Shown: positions 30,243-37,341 of the stretch, one piece after another
Position numbering within the stretch: position 1 is the first letter of the stretch
How the letters are laid out: every line of letters starts with the position of its first letter
Source of the DNA: a virus
Virus record (IMG/VR): IMGVR_UViG_3300020202_000166
Span: 1 to 37,462 of that record
Direction: 5' to 3' (one strand)
DNA: 37,462 nt
The notes under the pieces: model-generated
The model's input: only the letters and a program-made list of their open reading frames with translations
Database searches by the model: none
Told to the model about the DNA's origin: nothing
Position numbers and translations under genes: made by a program

Positions 30243-32020
30243 ACTCTTTGCGCTAGTCCTAATTCAGTTGCCAAGGGATCACGTTCTCCAGTGATAGCCG
30301 CTTCTTCTTGGGCAGGAGGTATGCCTTGGGGAGTATTCATAATCCCTAGAGCGTTCTGGAGGTCCATAATCCCTTGGTCAGCATTTCGGATTGCCATCGA
30401 ATCCATAAGTTTTTCAATCCAGAACTGGGCGTTTAATGTTTTCCCTGCTCTATTTAAGATTGGTTCTAATTTTGTAAGCATTCCCAGTGCGTCAATGATC
30501 TGGCGTCTGAATACATCTTTATTTTGGGCCTGCATGGACTCCACATCGACATCCACTATTACACTCGATGTAAATCCTTCTTTTCCAACCTCCTGAACTA
30601 TTTCTTCCTCAACCATCAATCCAGTATTAGGGTCTTGAACTTCGACCGTCTTTGTAACAGACATCGTGCCGTTTATCTGTGTAAGGATTCCAACAATATC
30701 CAGGACTATATCCTCGATAAAATCACGGACATCATCAATTCTTGCTTCTATGTCAATAGTCTCGCCAGTGGCAATAATCTTTGCTTCAGTAGCAGAGTCC
30801 GGCTTTGCGTCCTGTGCACCTCTTGTTAACCCACTTTTTGGCGCAAGCTCAGAAAGTAACTGCCTTGAAACAGTAAAGAAGTTTGTAACATCTTGATTGA
30901 CTTGAGCCCGTTCTTTCTCGTAAAAAAGTGTGGATATAGGGGTCCCTGCTTTATTGGAAACTCCAACCCACTCAAGATCATTATTTGATTTGAGTTTTTC
31001 AGCTTCCTTATCAGTTATTTTCCCTGAATCGTATATGGTTTTAGGATTACATCGTTTGACGTGGTTTAAATAAACCTTCCACCACTGATCTACAGCAGAT
31101 AACTGAGACTCCCATATCCAAGGATCTCCATTAGGGTAAGGAGAATCATCATCTAAGGGATTAAAGACTAGGAATTTAATAGGGTATCCAACATGCCCTT
31201 TGCTGTATTCAACCTGCTGAAGAGGGCTCGTGCAGCTCTTAGAAAAAACAAGAAGCTGATATTTCCCGTCTTTTTTCTTAGGTTTAATAAAACAGTAGTG
31301 AATTAAGACATATAACTCTTCAGAATCGTCCGTGATATCTGAGTTTTTGGAAATCTTGCTATATTTCTCACCTTGTAATCGGTCCCTTTGTGCCTGGTCC
31401 CAGTTTGGGACTTCTTTTGCCTCTTCGAGAGGCATGATAATGTCAAATCCGATCCAAGGAGAATCTTGGAAATCATAGAAATCAAAACCCCGTGGAAATC
31501 TAACTAAATCAGGGCGAAGTCTTTTGATATAAATATCATTCTCTAAAACAATTCTTTCCTGAGTAGGGACTGACTCACCAGTTATGGGATCAATCGTAAA
31601 TCCAGCCGGTTTATCATCGTAGATATAATCCGTATATACACACCCAAACCCGCCTAAATAAGCGTCCCAAATTGACCTTTCAATGGTCCTTTTTACTTTC
31701 AGGTCTTTTAGGATGTCATTGACCTTAACTTCCGTGTTTTCAACATAATCATGGTTTTGTTCTTCACGGGCCTTTAAATTGACATTCGGAGACTTGAAAT
31801 AAATGGAGTTTTTAAGGGCCGTTCCAATCGAATAGACAAGATTCACCTGTTTATGGCTCATCCTATCTGTATTTTTATTGCTAACTAGATGTTCAGATCG
31901 GAGTCTTTTCTTAGCGATTAGATACTTGAAAAGAAACTCCTGACGCATAAGCTTTTCGGAAGACTTAAACTTACTTATCCACTTTTCAACAATCAAATCA
32001 TCTTTTACTTCTTCAATCAT
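30239..32020 (-). CDS. phage portal protein
   Basis: A 593-residue protein with a helical start (EKLMRQEFLFKYLIAKKRLR), the tryptophan-rich core FDFYDFQDSPWIGFDIIMPL, a WESQLSAVDQWWKVYLNHVKR segment, a stem-helix region DVTNFFTVSRQLLSELAPKS and an acidic C-terminal barrel with VDVDVESMQAQ. This length and plan match dodecameric portals of short-tailed phages. It forms the DNA entrance vertex and docks the terminase, whose genes are directly upstream (8-base overlap). Confidence 0.88.
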   Translation of the reverse strand: MIEEVKDDLIVEKWISKFKSSEKLMRQEFLFKYLIAKKRLRSEHLVSNKNTDRMSHKQVNLVYSIGTALKNSIYFKSPNVNLKAREEQNHDYVENTEVKVNDILKDLKVKRTIERSIWDAYLGGFGCVYTDYIYDDKPAGFTIDPITGESVPTQERIVLENDIYIKRLRPDLVRFPRGFDFYDFQDSPWIGFDIIMPLEEAKEVPNWDQAQRDRLQGEKYSKISKNSDITDDSEELYVLIHYCFIKPKKKDGKYQLLVFSKSCTSPLQQVEYSKGHVGYPIKFLVFNPLDDDSPYPNGDPWIWESQLSAVDQWWKVYLNHVKRCNPKTIYDSGKITDKEAEKLKSNNDLEWVGVSNKAGTPISTLFYEKERAQVNQDVTNFFTVSRQLLSELAPKSGLTRGAQDAKPDSATEAKIIATGETIDIEARIDDVRDFIEDIVLDIVGILTQINGTMSVTKTVEVQDPNTGLMVEEEIVQEVGKEGFTSSVIVDVDVESMQAQNKDVFRRQIIDALGMLTKLEPILNRAGKTLNAQFWIEKLMDSMAIRNADQGIMDLQNALGIMNTPQGIPPAQEEAAITGERDPLATELGLAQRV

Positions 32021-32933
32021 CGTTATCTCTGTACTGGGTTCTCTCTAGCGCCTCGAAATAAGCTACCGTGTTTTTCTTTTTCGGCACTGACACCGGAACG
32101 GGGTCATCCGGTAAACTTAAAATCCAGTATTTGAACGCATCCCACGCGTGGTTATTTACCTGCTTGATCGTTTCCTTCTTTCCCCGATTCTGCTCAACGG
32201 AAGGACTAAAATCATCCCATCGAAGGTTCTTAATCTCATCCCATAACGGAAGACACGTTTTAAATATCTTTAGCCTAGGGTCTGCCTTCGGTGTCCGGAT
32301 CTCTTCACCTTTTTCATCAATCCGGATATCGAATAACATTCCGATGGTTCTATCCACGGCAGAAATGTCATCGGTACGCCCCTTGATAAAACTGATGCCC
32401 TCATCAGCAAATAACTTTTGCTTTGAGGTGTAACTTCCGTCCTTTTGTGCATCCGTTTCGGTCCATATCGAAGGGTCTGCATATCGAAAATCAACTCTTG
32501 AGACCCACGGGGACCGTTTTATGAGTTGCACTTGCGTCGGGATCTCATAACCGGACCCATACGCACAATAAGTTATGTACTTCTCCGAATCCGGCCCGAC
32601 AGTCCCCTCAATGTATGCAAATGGGTTGCTCTTCCCCCAATCGTAACCGCCGCCAATTTGCCACCATTCAGGAACATCAAACGGATTAATCAGAATCTTG
32701 TCCTCTAGTTCTTCAATCCCATCAAATATTTTCCGTCCGGCTGCGGCCTTGAAGTTTATTTCCATTTCCCTTTGCCACTCGGGTGAACGCATTCCGCCTT
32801 TATAGCCTTTAATCTCTCTTGATAACCATTCACGGCCCTTTGGCGTGGATGGGTCCTTATCACTATCCGCGGTATAATGCACACGGGCAACCATGTAGCC
32901 GGACGGTGTTTTTCTAGTAAGTAGTCCCTTCAT
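32013..32933 (-). CDS. large terminase, nuclease domain (split reading frame)
   Basis: A 306-residue C-terminal half of TerL with an RNase H-like nuclease: GGYDWGKSNPFAYI (first Asp), RYADPSIW (second Asp) and NNHAWDAFKYWIL (third Asp). It begins at the ATG at 32933, overlapping the ATPase frame by 20 bases in the +1 phase; an in-frame TAG lies just upstream. There is no clear ribosome-binding site. Cuts concatemeric DNA during packaging. The split may be natural, need frameshifting, or be an assembly error. Confidence 0.85.
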   Translation of the reverse strand: MKGLLTRKTPSGYMVARVHYTADSDKDPSTPKGREWLSREIKGYKGGMRSPEWQREMEINFKAAAGRKIFDGIEELEDKILINPFDVPEWWQIGGGYDWGKSNPFAYIEGTVGPDSEKYITYCAYGSGYEIPTQVQLIKRSPWVSRVDFRYADPSIWTETDAQKDGSYTSKQKLFADEGISFIKGRTDDISAVDRTIGMLFDIRIDEKGEEIRTPKADPRLKIFKTCLPLWDEIKNLRWDDFSPSVEQNRGKKETIKQVNNHAWDAFKYWILSLPDDPVPVSVPKKKNTVAYFEALERTQYRDNDD

Positions 32934-33648
32934 GCACTAGCTCGCAAAAGTAACCTTCATTCGCTGAACTGACAGCTGTAAATCTCCCGCCGCCCTTAAT
33001 ACATGCCTGCACTGCTCCAACAGCACCTTGAAACTCCGGCTGAAATGCAGCTTCGTCGCTGAATAAACCCGATGGAACTTGTGACCGAATCTGATCTCCG
33101 CCTTCCGGTATTCCAACAATGTAGCTCTTCTGCGATTCAAACTGGATCTTGCAGAAGGAAACGTCTTTCGCGTAATCAAAGCCGCGCGGCCAAAGAAACC
33201 TCGGCTCATTCTCAAGAATAAAGCCGGCCCGGTCTCGAACAAGATAGTCTGCATCGTCCTCTTTCTTGGACTGAAAATAAATATAGCGCCCATAATGAAA
33301 TTGAGCATCCCACAGAAAAAGCGCACTGAATAACCATGAACACAAAATTTGGCGGCTTTTAGGAACCAAAAGAAGCGGTTCGTTAAGCCATAAATCCACC
33401 AGGGCCGAAAGATATTCCTTTTTCGGTAACCGTTTAATCGGACTCTCCTGGTCATGTGTGTCGAGCGTAAAAACATATCCGTCATGCCTATACCCATCAC
33501 CCCATAACCAATATTTAGGATTCTTTGCACAGCGAGCCCTTTCAATTTTCTGTAGCGTGGAATCCGTTTTTAGCTTTGCCAAAAATTCGCGTTTCGTAAC
33601 TTTCAAGCTCTGACTCGGCAAGCTCAAAGAATCGGTCACTGAACTCAT
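32914..33648 (-). CDS. large terminase, ATPase domain (split reading frame)
   Basis: A 244-residue N-terminal half of TerL. The adenine-binding/Walker A area is LLLVPKSRQILCSWLFS (a degenerate P-loop usual in phage TerL), Walker B is SGLFSDEAAF and the coupling motif area is FTAVSSANEGYF. The frame then reads ELVHEGTTY and stops. The start at 33648 overlaps the upstream gene by 107 bases; TTG codons further in are other options. It powers DNA translocation into the procapsid. Confidence 0.87.
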   Translation of the reverse strand: MSSVTDSLSLPSQSLKVTKREFLAKLKTDSTLQKIERARCAKNPKYWLWGDGYRHDGYVFTLDTHDQESPIKRLPKKEYLSALVDLWLNEPLLLVPKSRQILCSWLFSALFLWDAQFHYGRYIYFQSKKEDDADYLVRDRAGFILENEPRFLWPRGFDYAKDVSFCKIQFESQKSYIVGIPEGGDQIRSQVPSGLFSDEAAFQPEFQGAVGAVQACIKGGGRFTAVSSANEGYFCELVHEGTTY

Positions 33649-33805
33649 GCTCTAATTTTCCTTCAATTTTGCTCGGCATTTCCTTTGCCAAAAGCGCACA
33701 CCAAATTCTTGTTTTATTCGCTTCTTTGATCTTGGACCAATTCTCACCGGCCCAATTTAAAATTTTTCTTTTGTGCTTTAATTCAATGCTATTTAATTTA
33801 GGCAT
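33542..33805 (-). CDS. terminase small subunit candidate
   Basis: An 87-residue helical protein placed directly before TerL. It contains KRKILNWAGENWSKIKEANK and TRIWCALLAKEMPSKIEGKL, which may form a helix-turn-helix, followed by an acidic coiled-coil stretch (ELAESELESYETRI). Small terminases recognise the packaging site and are typically found here, but they are usually longer. The assignment is mostly positional. Confidence 0.45.
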   Translation of the reverse strand: MPKLNSIELKHKRKILNWAGENWSKIKEANKTRIWCALLAKEMPSKIEGKLEHEFSDRFFELAESELESYETRIFGKAKNGFHATEN

Positions 33806-33846
33806 GATAATTTTTATAAATTATTTCTAAGTAATAACTTACGATC

Positions 33847-34128
33847 TCACTCATTCCTTAATCTTTCCCACTGAACTAACTTTCTAAGCAAAAGCCCAAA
33901 AAATACAAAAACAAGTAAAGCCTGCCCTGTCCCGAAGCTTTGGGGATGATTAGGGGAAATTAACTTAATCGCAAAGTCCTGTATAAGCGCTCCTAAGATG
34001 ACTGCTGTATATACAATCAAGTCTTCTAGATAAAATGCCTTGGCTATAGCCTTAAATTTGCTCGCTTCCTCGTTAAAAAACCGTAGCCTGCTAGATAGGG
34101 TGTCTTTTCTCGTTTGGATTCCGTTCAC
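33847..34128 (-). CDS. two-pass membrane protein with GTG start (93 aa)
   Basis: A GTG at 34128 overlaps the stop of the upstream membrane peptide as GTGA and has GAGGG 7 bases before it. This is better than the TTG at 34152 that also opens the frame. Membrane segments: about 37-57 (VYTAVILGALIQDFAIKLI) and 68-85 (ALLVFVFFGLLLRKLV). It may be a holin-like protein or a membrane partner of the preceding peptide. Confidence 0.55.
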   Translation of the reverse strand: MNGIQTRKDTLSSRLRFFNEEASKFKAIAKAFYLEDLIVYTAVILGALIQDFAIKLISPNHPQSFGTGQALLVFVFFGLLLRKLVQWERLRNE

Positions 34129-34268
34129 TTCATAACCCTCATAATCACCCAATCAAAAAACAAAAATAAAATACAAACTATTAAGATTGCCGGGGCGTAA
34201 GACTGGGCAAGATACTCAAGCTCTGTAATAAATTTACAAATCGCATATACAACAGGGCTAATTTCCAC
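34125..34268 (-). CDS. single-pass membrane protein with GTG start (47 aa)
   Basis: A frame beginning GTG at 34268, product MEISPVVYAICKFITELEYL then a membrane segment (APAILIVCILFLFFDWV). It couples to the next membrane protein by a GTGA overlap. Paired overlapping small membrane proteins are often holin/antiholin pairs, but they are far from the lysis genes here. Confidence 0.5.
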   Translation of the reverse strand: MEISPVVYAICKFITELEYLAQSYAPAILIVCILFLFFDWVIMRVMK

Positions 34269-34333
34269 TTTCGTAGTCTTCTTCTTAGGTATCTTTTTAG
34301 GTTGTAATAAGGCTTAAACCTTGAAGGATGCAT

Positions 34334-34371
34334 AAAAAAAGGCCGCAGACACTTTTGATGTCATACGGCCT
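34334..34371 (-). terminator. GGCC-stem terminator/leader hairpin before packaging genes
   Basis: Minus strand: AGGCCG / CGGCCT stem with an inner GACA/TGTC stem and a seven-T tract. It lies about 65 bases upstream of the GTG start at 34268. Confidence 0.85.
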
Positions 34372-34387
34372 AAAGACCTGCACTATT

Positions 34388-34464
34388 TTGCTTAGGAATA
34401 ATGCCTAAATAAATGATGGTAATTCCCCTGATGTTTTCAGAGTTTACGCAATATTCCTAAGCAA
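34388..34464. promoter_or_regulatory. 13-bp perfect inverted repeat, candidate operator pair
   Basis: TTGCTTAGGAATA (34388-34400) is repeated as its exact reverse complement TATTCCTAAGCAA (34452-34464). A third half-site CCTAA lies at 34404-34408, forming TTAGG-x7-CCTAA with the first. The region is AT-rich intergenic DNA between the terminator and the next gene, which suits a late-promoter control region. No protein is known to bind it. Confidence 0.65.
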
Positions 34465-34503
34465 TTAAATTTTAATATGGAGTTGAGTTATCGCAAGGGG
34501 TTT

Positions 34504-34755
34504 TTAACCGATTTTTTTCTTGGAGTGGATTGTTTTATAATTGCGGGTGTCTTTTGGTTCTTTCGCGGAAATTATTTTTATTACATAATCTAAGCCTTTA
34601 TGCTCTAAAGCTACGCTTAAATACTGAAAAGCAGCTGTAACACTTATCCCCACCGATTGTCGATCTATTCCGTGTGCTTCATGTTGTTGAGAGATAATAT
34701 ATTCTATCGCCTCGTATTTTTCTTTGTTATATACACTGGCAGGAATATCAATCAC
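34504..34755 (-). CDS. hypothetical protein (83-85 aa)
   Basis: A helical protein with DIPASVYNKEKYEAIEYIIS and AAFQYLSVALEHKGLDYVIK. Start is GTG at 34755, or TTG at 34761; AAGG lies upstream, 9 or 3 bases away. It overlaps the end of the 41-residue gene. Family unknown. Confidence 0.55.
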   Translation of the reverse strand: MIDIPASVYNKEKYEAIEYIISQQHEAHGIDRQSVGISVTAAFQYLSVALEHKGLDYVIKIISAKEPKDTRNYKTIHSKKKIG

Positions 34756-34873
34756 TTTCAAGAACCTTATCTAAAGACTTGTAGTTTCCTTGGTATTTAG
34801 GCAGGCCCCATGACCAAAATAAAGGGTTAGGGCCTTCTTCTTCAATTTCTAACTTCGGGCAGGGGAGGGTCAT
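34748..34873 (-). CDS. small acidic protein (41 aa)
   Basis: The product MTLPCPKLEIEEEGPNPLFW continues SWGLPKYQGNYKSLDKV. The ATG overlaps the upstream stop (ATGA) and AAGGAA precedes it. Aromatic and Pro-rich with no known motif. Confidence 0.5.
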   Translation of the reverse strand: MTLPCPKLEIEEEGPNPLFWSWGLPKYQGNYKSLDKVLESD

Positions 34874-35013
34874 TCCTTCCTCTCCGAGCCCCCGCTGGCT
34901 TTGTAGAGGGCAACCCTGCTGGCATCAGTCCTCGATGGAAGAACTAAGCATATTTGACATCTGCAATACGGAGCATGACCTACTGGTTGAATAATTTCTT
35001 CTAATGGACTCAT
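34870..35013 (-). CDS. small Cys-motif protein (47 aa)
   Basis: The product MSPLEEIIQPVGHAPYCRCQ continues ICLVLPSR, giving C-x-C-x2-C, a partial zinc knuckle, then a basic tail. Overlaps its upstream neighbour by 4 bases, with AGGAGA upstream of the ATG. Function unknown. Confidence 0.55.
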   Translation of the reverse strand: MSPLEEIIQPVGHAPYCRCQICLVLPSRTDASRVALYKASGGSERKE

Positions 35014-35213
35014 ACGCTTTCTCCTAGGTCGTTACTTTGCAATATCATATTGATGGCTGTGCATAATTCGCATTGATACAAGCCTTCGCAATCTTTTAGG
35101 CTTATATGCCACTCTCGCACCGCTTTCAGGGTGGCTTCGGTGGCAAAATCTACTGGACAGGCTTGATCGTAAAGCGTAGTTGCTATCTCTCTAATCCGCT
35201 GTTTTAGGTTCAT
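35010..35213 (-). CDS. hypothetical protein (67 aa)
   Basis: MNLKQRIREIATTLYDQACP with helices and C-x2-C (YQCELC). The first 23 bases overlap the exported small protein gene upstream. No family recognised. Confidence 0.55.
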   Translation of the reverse strand: MNLKQRIREIATTLYDQACPVDFATEATLKAVREWHISLKDCEGLYQCELCTAINMILQSNDLGESV

Positions 35214-35358
35214 ACATCTTCTCCGCTATTTTCTCTAATGCGTTTGCGATTCGGCATTGTTGTTTCGCTTCAGGAAAACCACGCAAATTGAAGCGTTCAC
35301 AATCCTCCGCGAAAACATTCCCACTCACTAACATCATTACGATCAAGATTAGTTTCAT
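35191..35358 (-). CDS. small exported protein (55 aa)
   Basis: MKLILIVMMLVSGNVFAEDC is a Sec signal peptide with cleavage after VFA. The mature part has two cysteines (C20 and C35) and is otherwise helical (NALEKIAEKMYEP). One of several tiny exported proteins here. Possible periplasmic effector or exclusion factor. Confidence 0.6.
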   Translation of the reverse strand: MKLILIVMMLVSGNVFAEDCERFNLRGFPEAKQQCRIANALEKIAEKMYEPKTAD

Positions 35359-35364
35359 GGTTCC

Positions 35365-35580
35365 TTATCGCTCATGCTTTCCTTTCTTCCTCTTGGTGGA
35401 GGGAATGGCGTAGATTATGGTGCAGGGGACAGCTACATGCCCTTCGCAATAATCCCAAGAAAGATTTCCGGCAACCCAATCGGTATGTTCTTTTGTTCTA
35501 TAAATTCTGTCCAGTAAAGGGCCAGTGAACTCGTTTATCACGATCCACGCCTTAACCTTCCTCACCCTCGGCTTGCTCAT
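35365..35580 (-). CDS. hypothetical basic protein (71 aa)
   Basis: MSKPRVRKVKAWIVINEFTG with beta strands and a basic tail (STKRKKGKHER). It overlaps the upstream gene by 4 bases. No family recognised. Confidence 0.55.
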   Translation of the reverse strand: MSKPRVRKVKAWIVINEFTGPLLDRIYRTKEHTDWVAGNLSWDYCEGHVAVPCTIIYAIPSTKRKKGKHER

Positions 35581-35864
35581 ACTTCATCACAGACTGTTTG
35601 ATATTGCGGGATGTGTATAAACGTTGTCATCTTTCCGATTCTTTGCGGAATCAGCATGTTGTGACTAAACACTCTTCTACACTCTTCTTTTGCATGCCCC
35701 ACAGCAGGGAAGAGAAGGAGGAGGATCAATATTCCAAAATACATTCTCGGCCAATAAATAATCTTCTCAAACCAGTTAAGATCTCTTACTTCGATATCTT
35801 CCCAATGAACTTTTGTCATTTTCCAACCATCACTGAATCTGCTTAATTGCCATTCTCCGTCCAT
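35577..35864 (-). CDS. membrane/exported protein (95 aa)
   Basis: A central hydrophobic segment (about 42-58, MYFGILILLLLFPAVGHA followed by KEEC) looks like a signal anchor or late signal peptide preceded by a polar ~38-residue cytoplasmic part. Two cysteines lie after the segment. The ATG at 35819 is an alternative start. Same operon as the basic protein. Confidence 0.5.
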   Translation of the reverse strand: MDGEWQLSRFSDGWKMTKVHWEDIEVRDLNWFEKIIYWPRMYFGILILLLLFPAVGHAKEECRRVFSHNMLIPQRIGKMTTFIHIPQYQTVCDEV

Positions 35865-35962
35865 TCTCCATCATCTCTATATGTTTTAAGATATACTCGG
35901 CTTTAGAATTATCGGTTTAAACATATATAATAAGGTTGACAGTCCATTAAGTTTAGGTTTAC

Positions 35963-36300
35963 AAAAAAGCTGGCTCGGCCCCGCCACCGGAGGACTTTCA
36001 CCTCGTTCGCCGAAACTCACACCAGCTTTAACTTTGGGCTGACTGGCAGTTTGTCTGCAAGATTAGCGTTTCCCTACTCATGGTCATGACTCCACCCCTC
36101 GGTACTTAAACGCCTGTTATTACAGGTTCTTAGGCTACAACGCCACAGCCAGCCTTTAACTCTGCCGGGGGATAGCTCTAGCATCTTCCTTTATCCTGAA
36201 TACATCAGGCCCGGCATAACTCATTCCTTGAGCGGCAGGAGTCGATGTACCTGCTACCCTCTGAAACGAGAGCCACAGACAGGGAAAACTTATTTACCAT
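35963..36300 (-). ncRNA. candidate large structured RNA, family unknown
   Basis: The region 35865-36421 has no convincing gene. On the minus strand it can fold into many perfect stems: 36163-36169 with 36210-36216; 36195-36199 with 36205-36209; 36037-36045 with 36146-36154 (9 bp, one G-U); 36066-36071 with 36108-36113; 36113-36117 with 36122-36126; 36235-36239 with 36250-36254; 35990-35993 with 36001-36004. A stem at 35968-35973 with 36022-36027 is followed by six U, like an intrinsic terminator. I do not recognise RNase P, tmRNA, 6S, a group I intron or a riboswitch. Confidence 0.65.
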
Positions 36301-36421
36301 GCTTCCAAAACACACTCTTACACCTTCCGCATACATAAAACCCAGGCTGGATTGCCTTAAAATAAGTATGAATACCAATAAAACAAAGCAGCCTTTTCAT
36401 CTTCCCTCCACTCATGCGGGG

Positions 36422-36526
36422 TTACTCAGATTCATTTACCCATTGCTGTAAATAATAAAGCCCATCATCAATCATCTGATTCATGCGGTTAACAAAATCT
36501 TCCTGACTTTCGGTATAAGTTCCCAT
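36422..36526 (-). CDS. small acidic protein (34 aa)
   Basis: GAGGGAGAT precedes the ATG at 36526. The product MGTYTESQEDFVNRMNQMID continues DGLYYLQQWVNESE, helical and acidic. The good ribosome-binding site and the position right after the 104-residue gene support it. Confidence 0.55.
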   Translation of the reverse strand: MGTYTESQEDFVNRMNQMIDDGLYYLQQWVNESE

Positions 36527-36533
36527 ATCTCCC

Positions 36534-36848
36534 TCACTCCTTTATTTGAGACTGCTTTTTGTTCTTTAATGCTCTAAAGTAAAAAACGCCTTGGATTTCC
36601 TCAATAGCACCTTGGTAGCAAATAATATCGTTTTCAATTTCTTGAGACTTTTCCATTCTGTCTTTCGTGGAAATGCTTAAATACTCTTGCCTTTCCTTCG
36701 CCGTTGTGTCTGATAATGGTTTAAGCATCCAAAGCTCATCTGACTTTATTCTAAGTTTGTTTATTTTGTCCCTGAGTTTTTCCAGAGCATCATTAATGGA
36801 TTCAGCTATAATCTCATCCCGTTTGCTCGCATAATTGAAAGCCTTCAT
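36534..36848 (-). CDS. hypothetical coiled-coil protein (104 aa)
   Basis: A Lys/Glu-rich helical protein (ALEKLRDKINKLRIKSDELW, TKDRMEKSQEIENDI) with heptad-like spacing. Four-base overlap with the upstream gene. No family recognised. Confidence 0.6.
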   Translation of the reverse strand: MKAFNYASKRDEIIAESINDALEKLRDKINKLRIKSDELWMLKPLSDTTAKERQEYLSISTKDRMEKSQEIENDIICYQGAIEEIQGVFYFRALKNKKQSQIKE

Positions 36849-37174
36849 TCTCCCTTACCTGCTTTCGCTTCTGCTAGGATTGATTGGACTAAATGCTTAA
36901 TGACGTTGTCGAAGGCGTATTCGATAGCTTCAACTCTTTCAGCGTAATCGTCATCCCCACCGCAATTTATCGGAGGTCTTTTATATCTTCGCTCAATTTC
37001 TGCATTACCTATCTCCGCAGCCCTCTGAAGTCCGCGAATGTAGGAGGCGCGAAGTTGTTCAGCCAGTTCATTAGCCGCATCTTCCCGACAAGCCTTTCTT
37101 GTTCCGGTATCGTTTAAAGAACCTACGTTCCACCATTCACAGAAATCCTTAGCGATCTTCGCTTCTTCCATCAT
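36845..37174 (-). CDS. hypothetical helical protein (109 aa)
   Basis: A helical protein with KIAKDFCEWWNVG, AANELAEQLRASYIRGLQRA and INCGGDDDYAERVEAIEYAF. The ends suggest a small early phage protein. It overlaps the downstream coiled-coil gene by 4 bases and follows the zinc-ribbon gene closely. Function unknown. Confidence 0.6.
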   Translation of the reverse strand: MMEEAKIAKDFCEWWNVGSLNDTGTRKACREDAANELAEQLRASYIRGLQRAAEIGNAEIERRYKRPPINCGGDDDYAERVEAIEYAFDNVIKHLVQSILAEAKAGKGE

Positions 37175-37185
37175 GGGGTGGTCCT

Positions 37186-37323
37186 TTACTTACCGCACTT
37201 ATCGCATTTGGTTTTCTTTAACACTTTCAAAGTTGCACAATCAATACACTGATTGAATGCTTCTAGAAATCTTTTGTCTTTATCACGCTTTGGCTCATTC
37301 CCGCACTGTTGGCATTTCTTCAT
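37186..37323 (-). CDS. two-knuckle zinc-ribbon protein (45 aa)
   Basis: The product starts MKKCQQCGNEPKRDKDKRFL and continues FNQCIDCATLKVLKKTKCDKCGK; three C-x2-C pairs are visible. A likely nucleic-acid or protein-binding microprotein. GGGGGTAGG lies upstream of the ATG. Confidence 0.6.
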   Translation of the reverse strand: MKKCQQCGNEPKRDKDKRFLEAFNQCIDCATLKVLKKTKCDKCGK

Positions 37324-37341
37324 CCTACCCCCTAGCTTCCT

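Noticed and set aside
32937-33545. 202-residue minus-strand frame inside the terminase ATPase
   Set aside because: A shadow frame of the TerL ATPase, whose Walker B and other motifs are in the other frame; composition is low in acidic residues and not protein-like.
35963-36300. Group II intron or RNase P as identity of the structured RNA
   Set aside because: GAGGTGAAAGTCCTC recalls intron domain sequences, but no domain V catalytic triad, reverse transcriptase or RNase P core (GAGGAAAGUC with its partner) is present.
36245-36451. + strand frame of 68 residues over the structured RNA region
   Set aside because: No ribosome-binding site and no neighbours on that strand; the minus strand has a better small gene (36422-36526) and the RNA fold.
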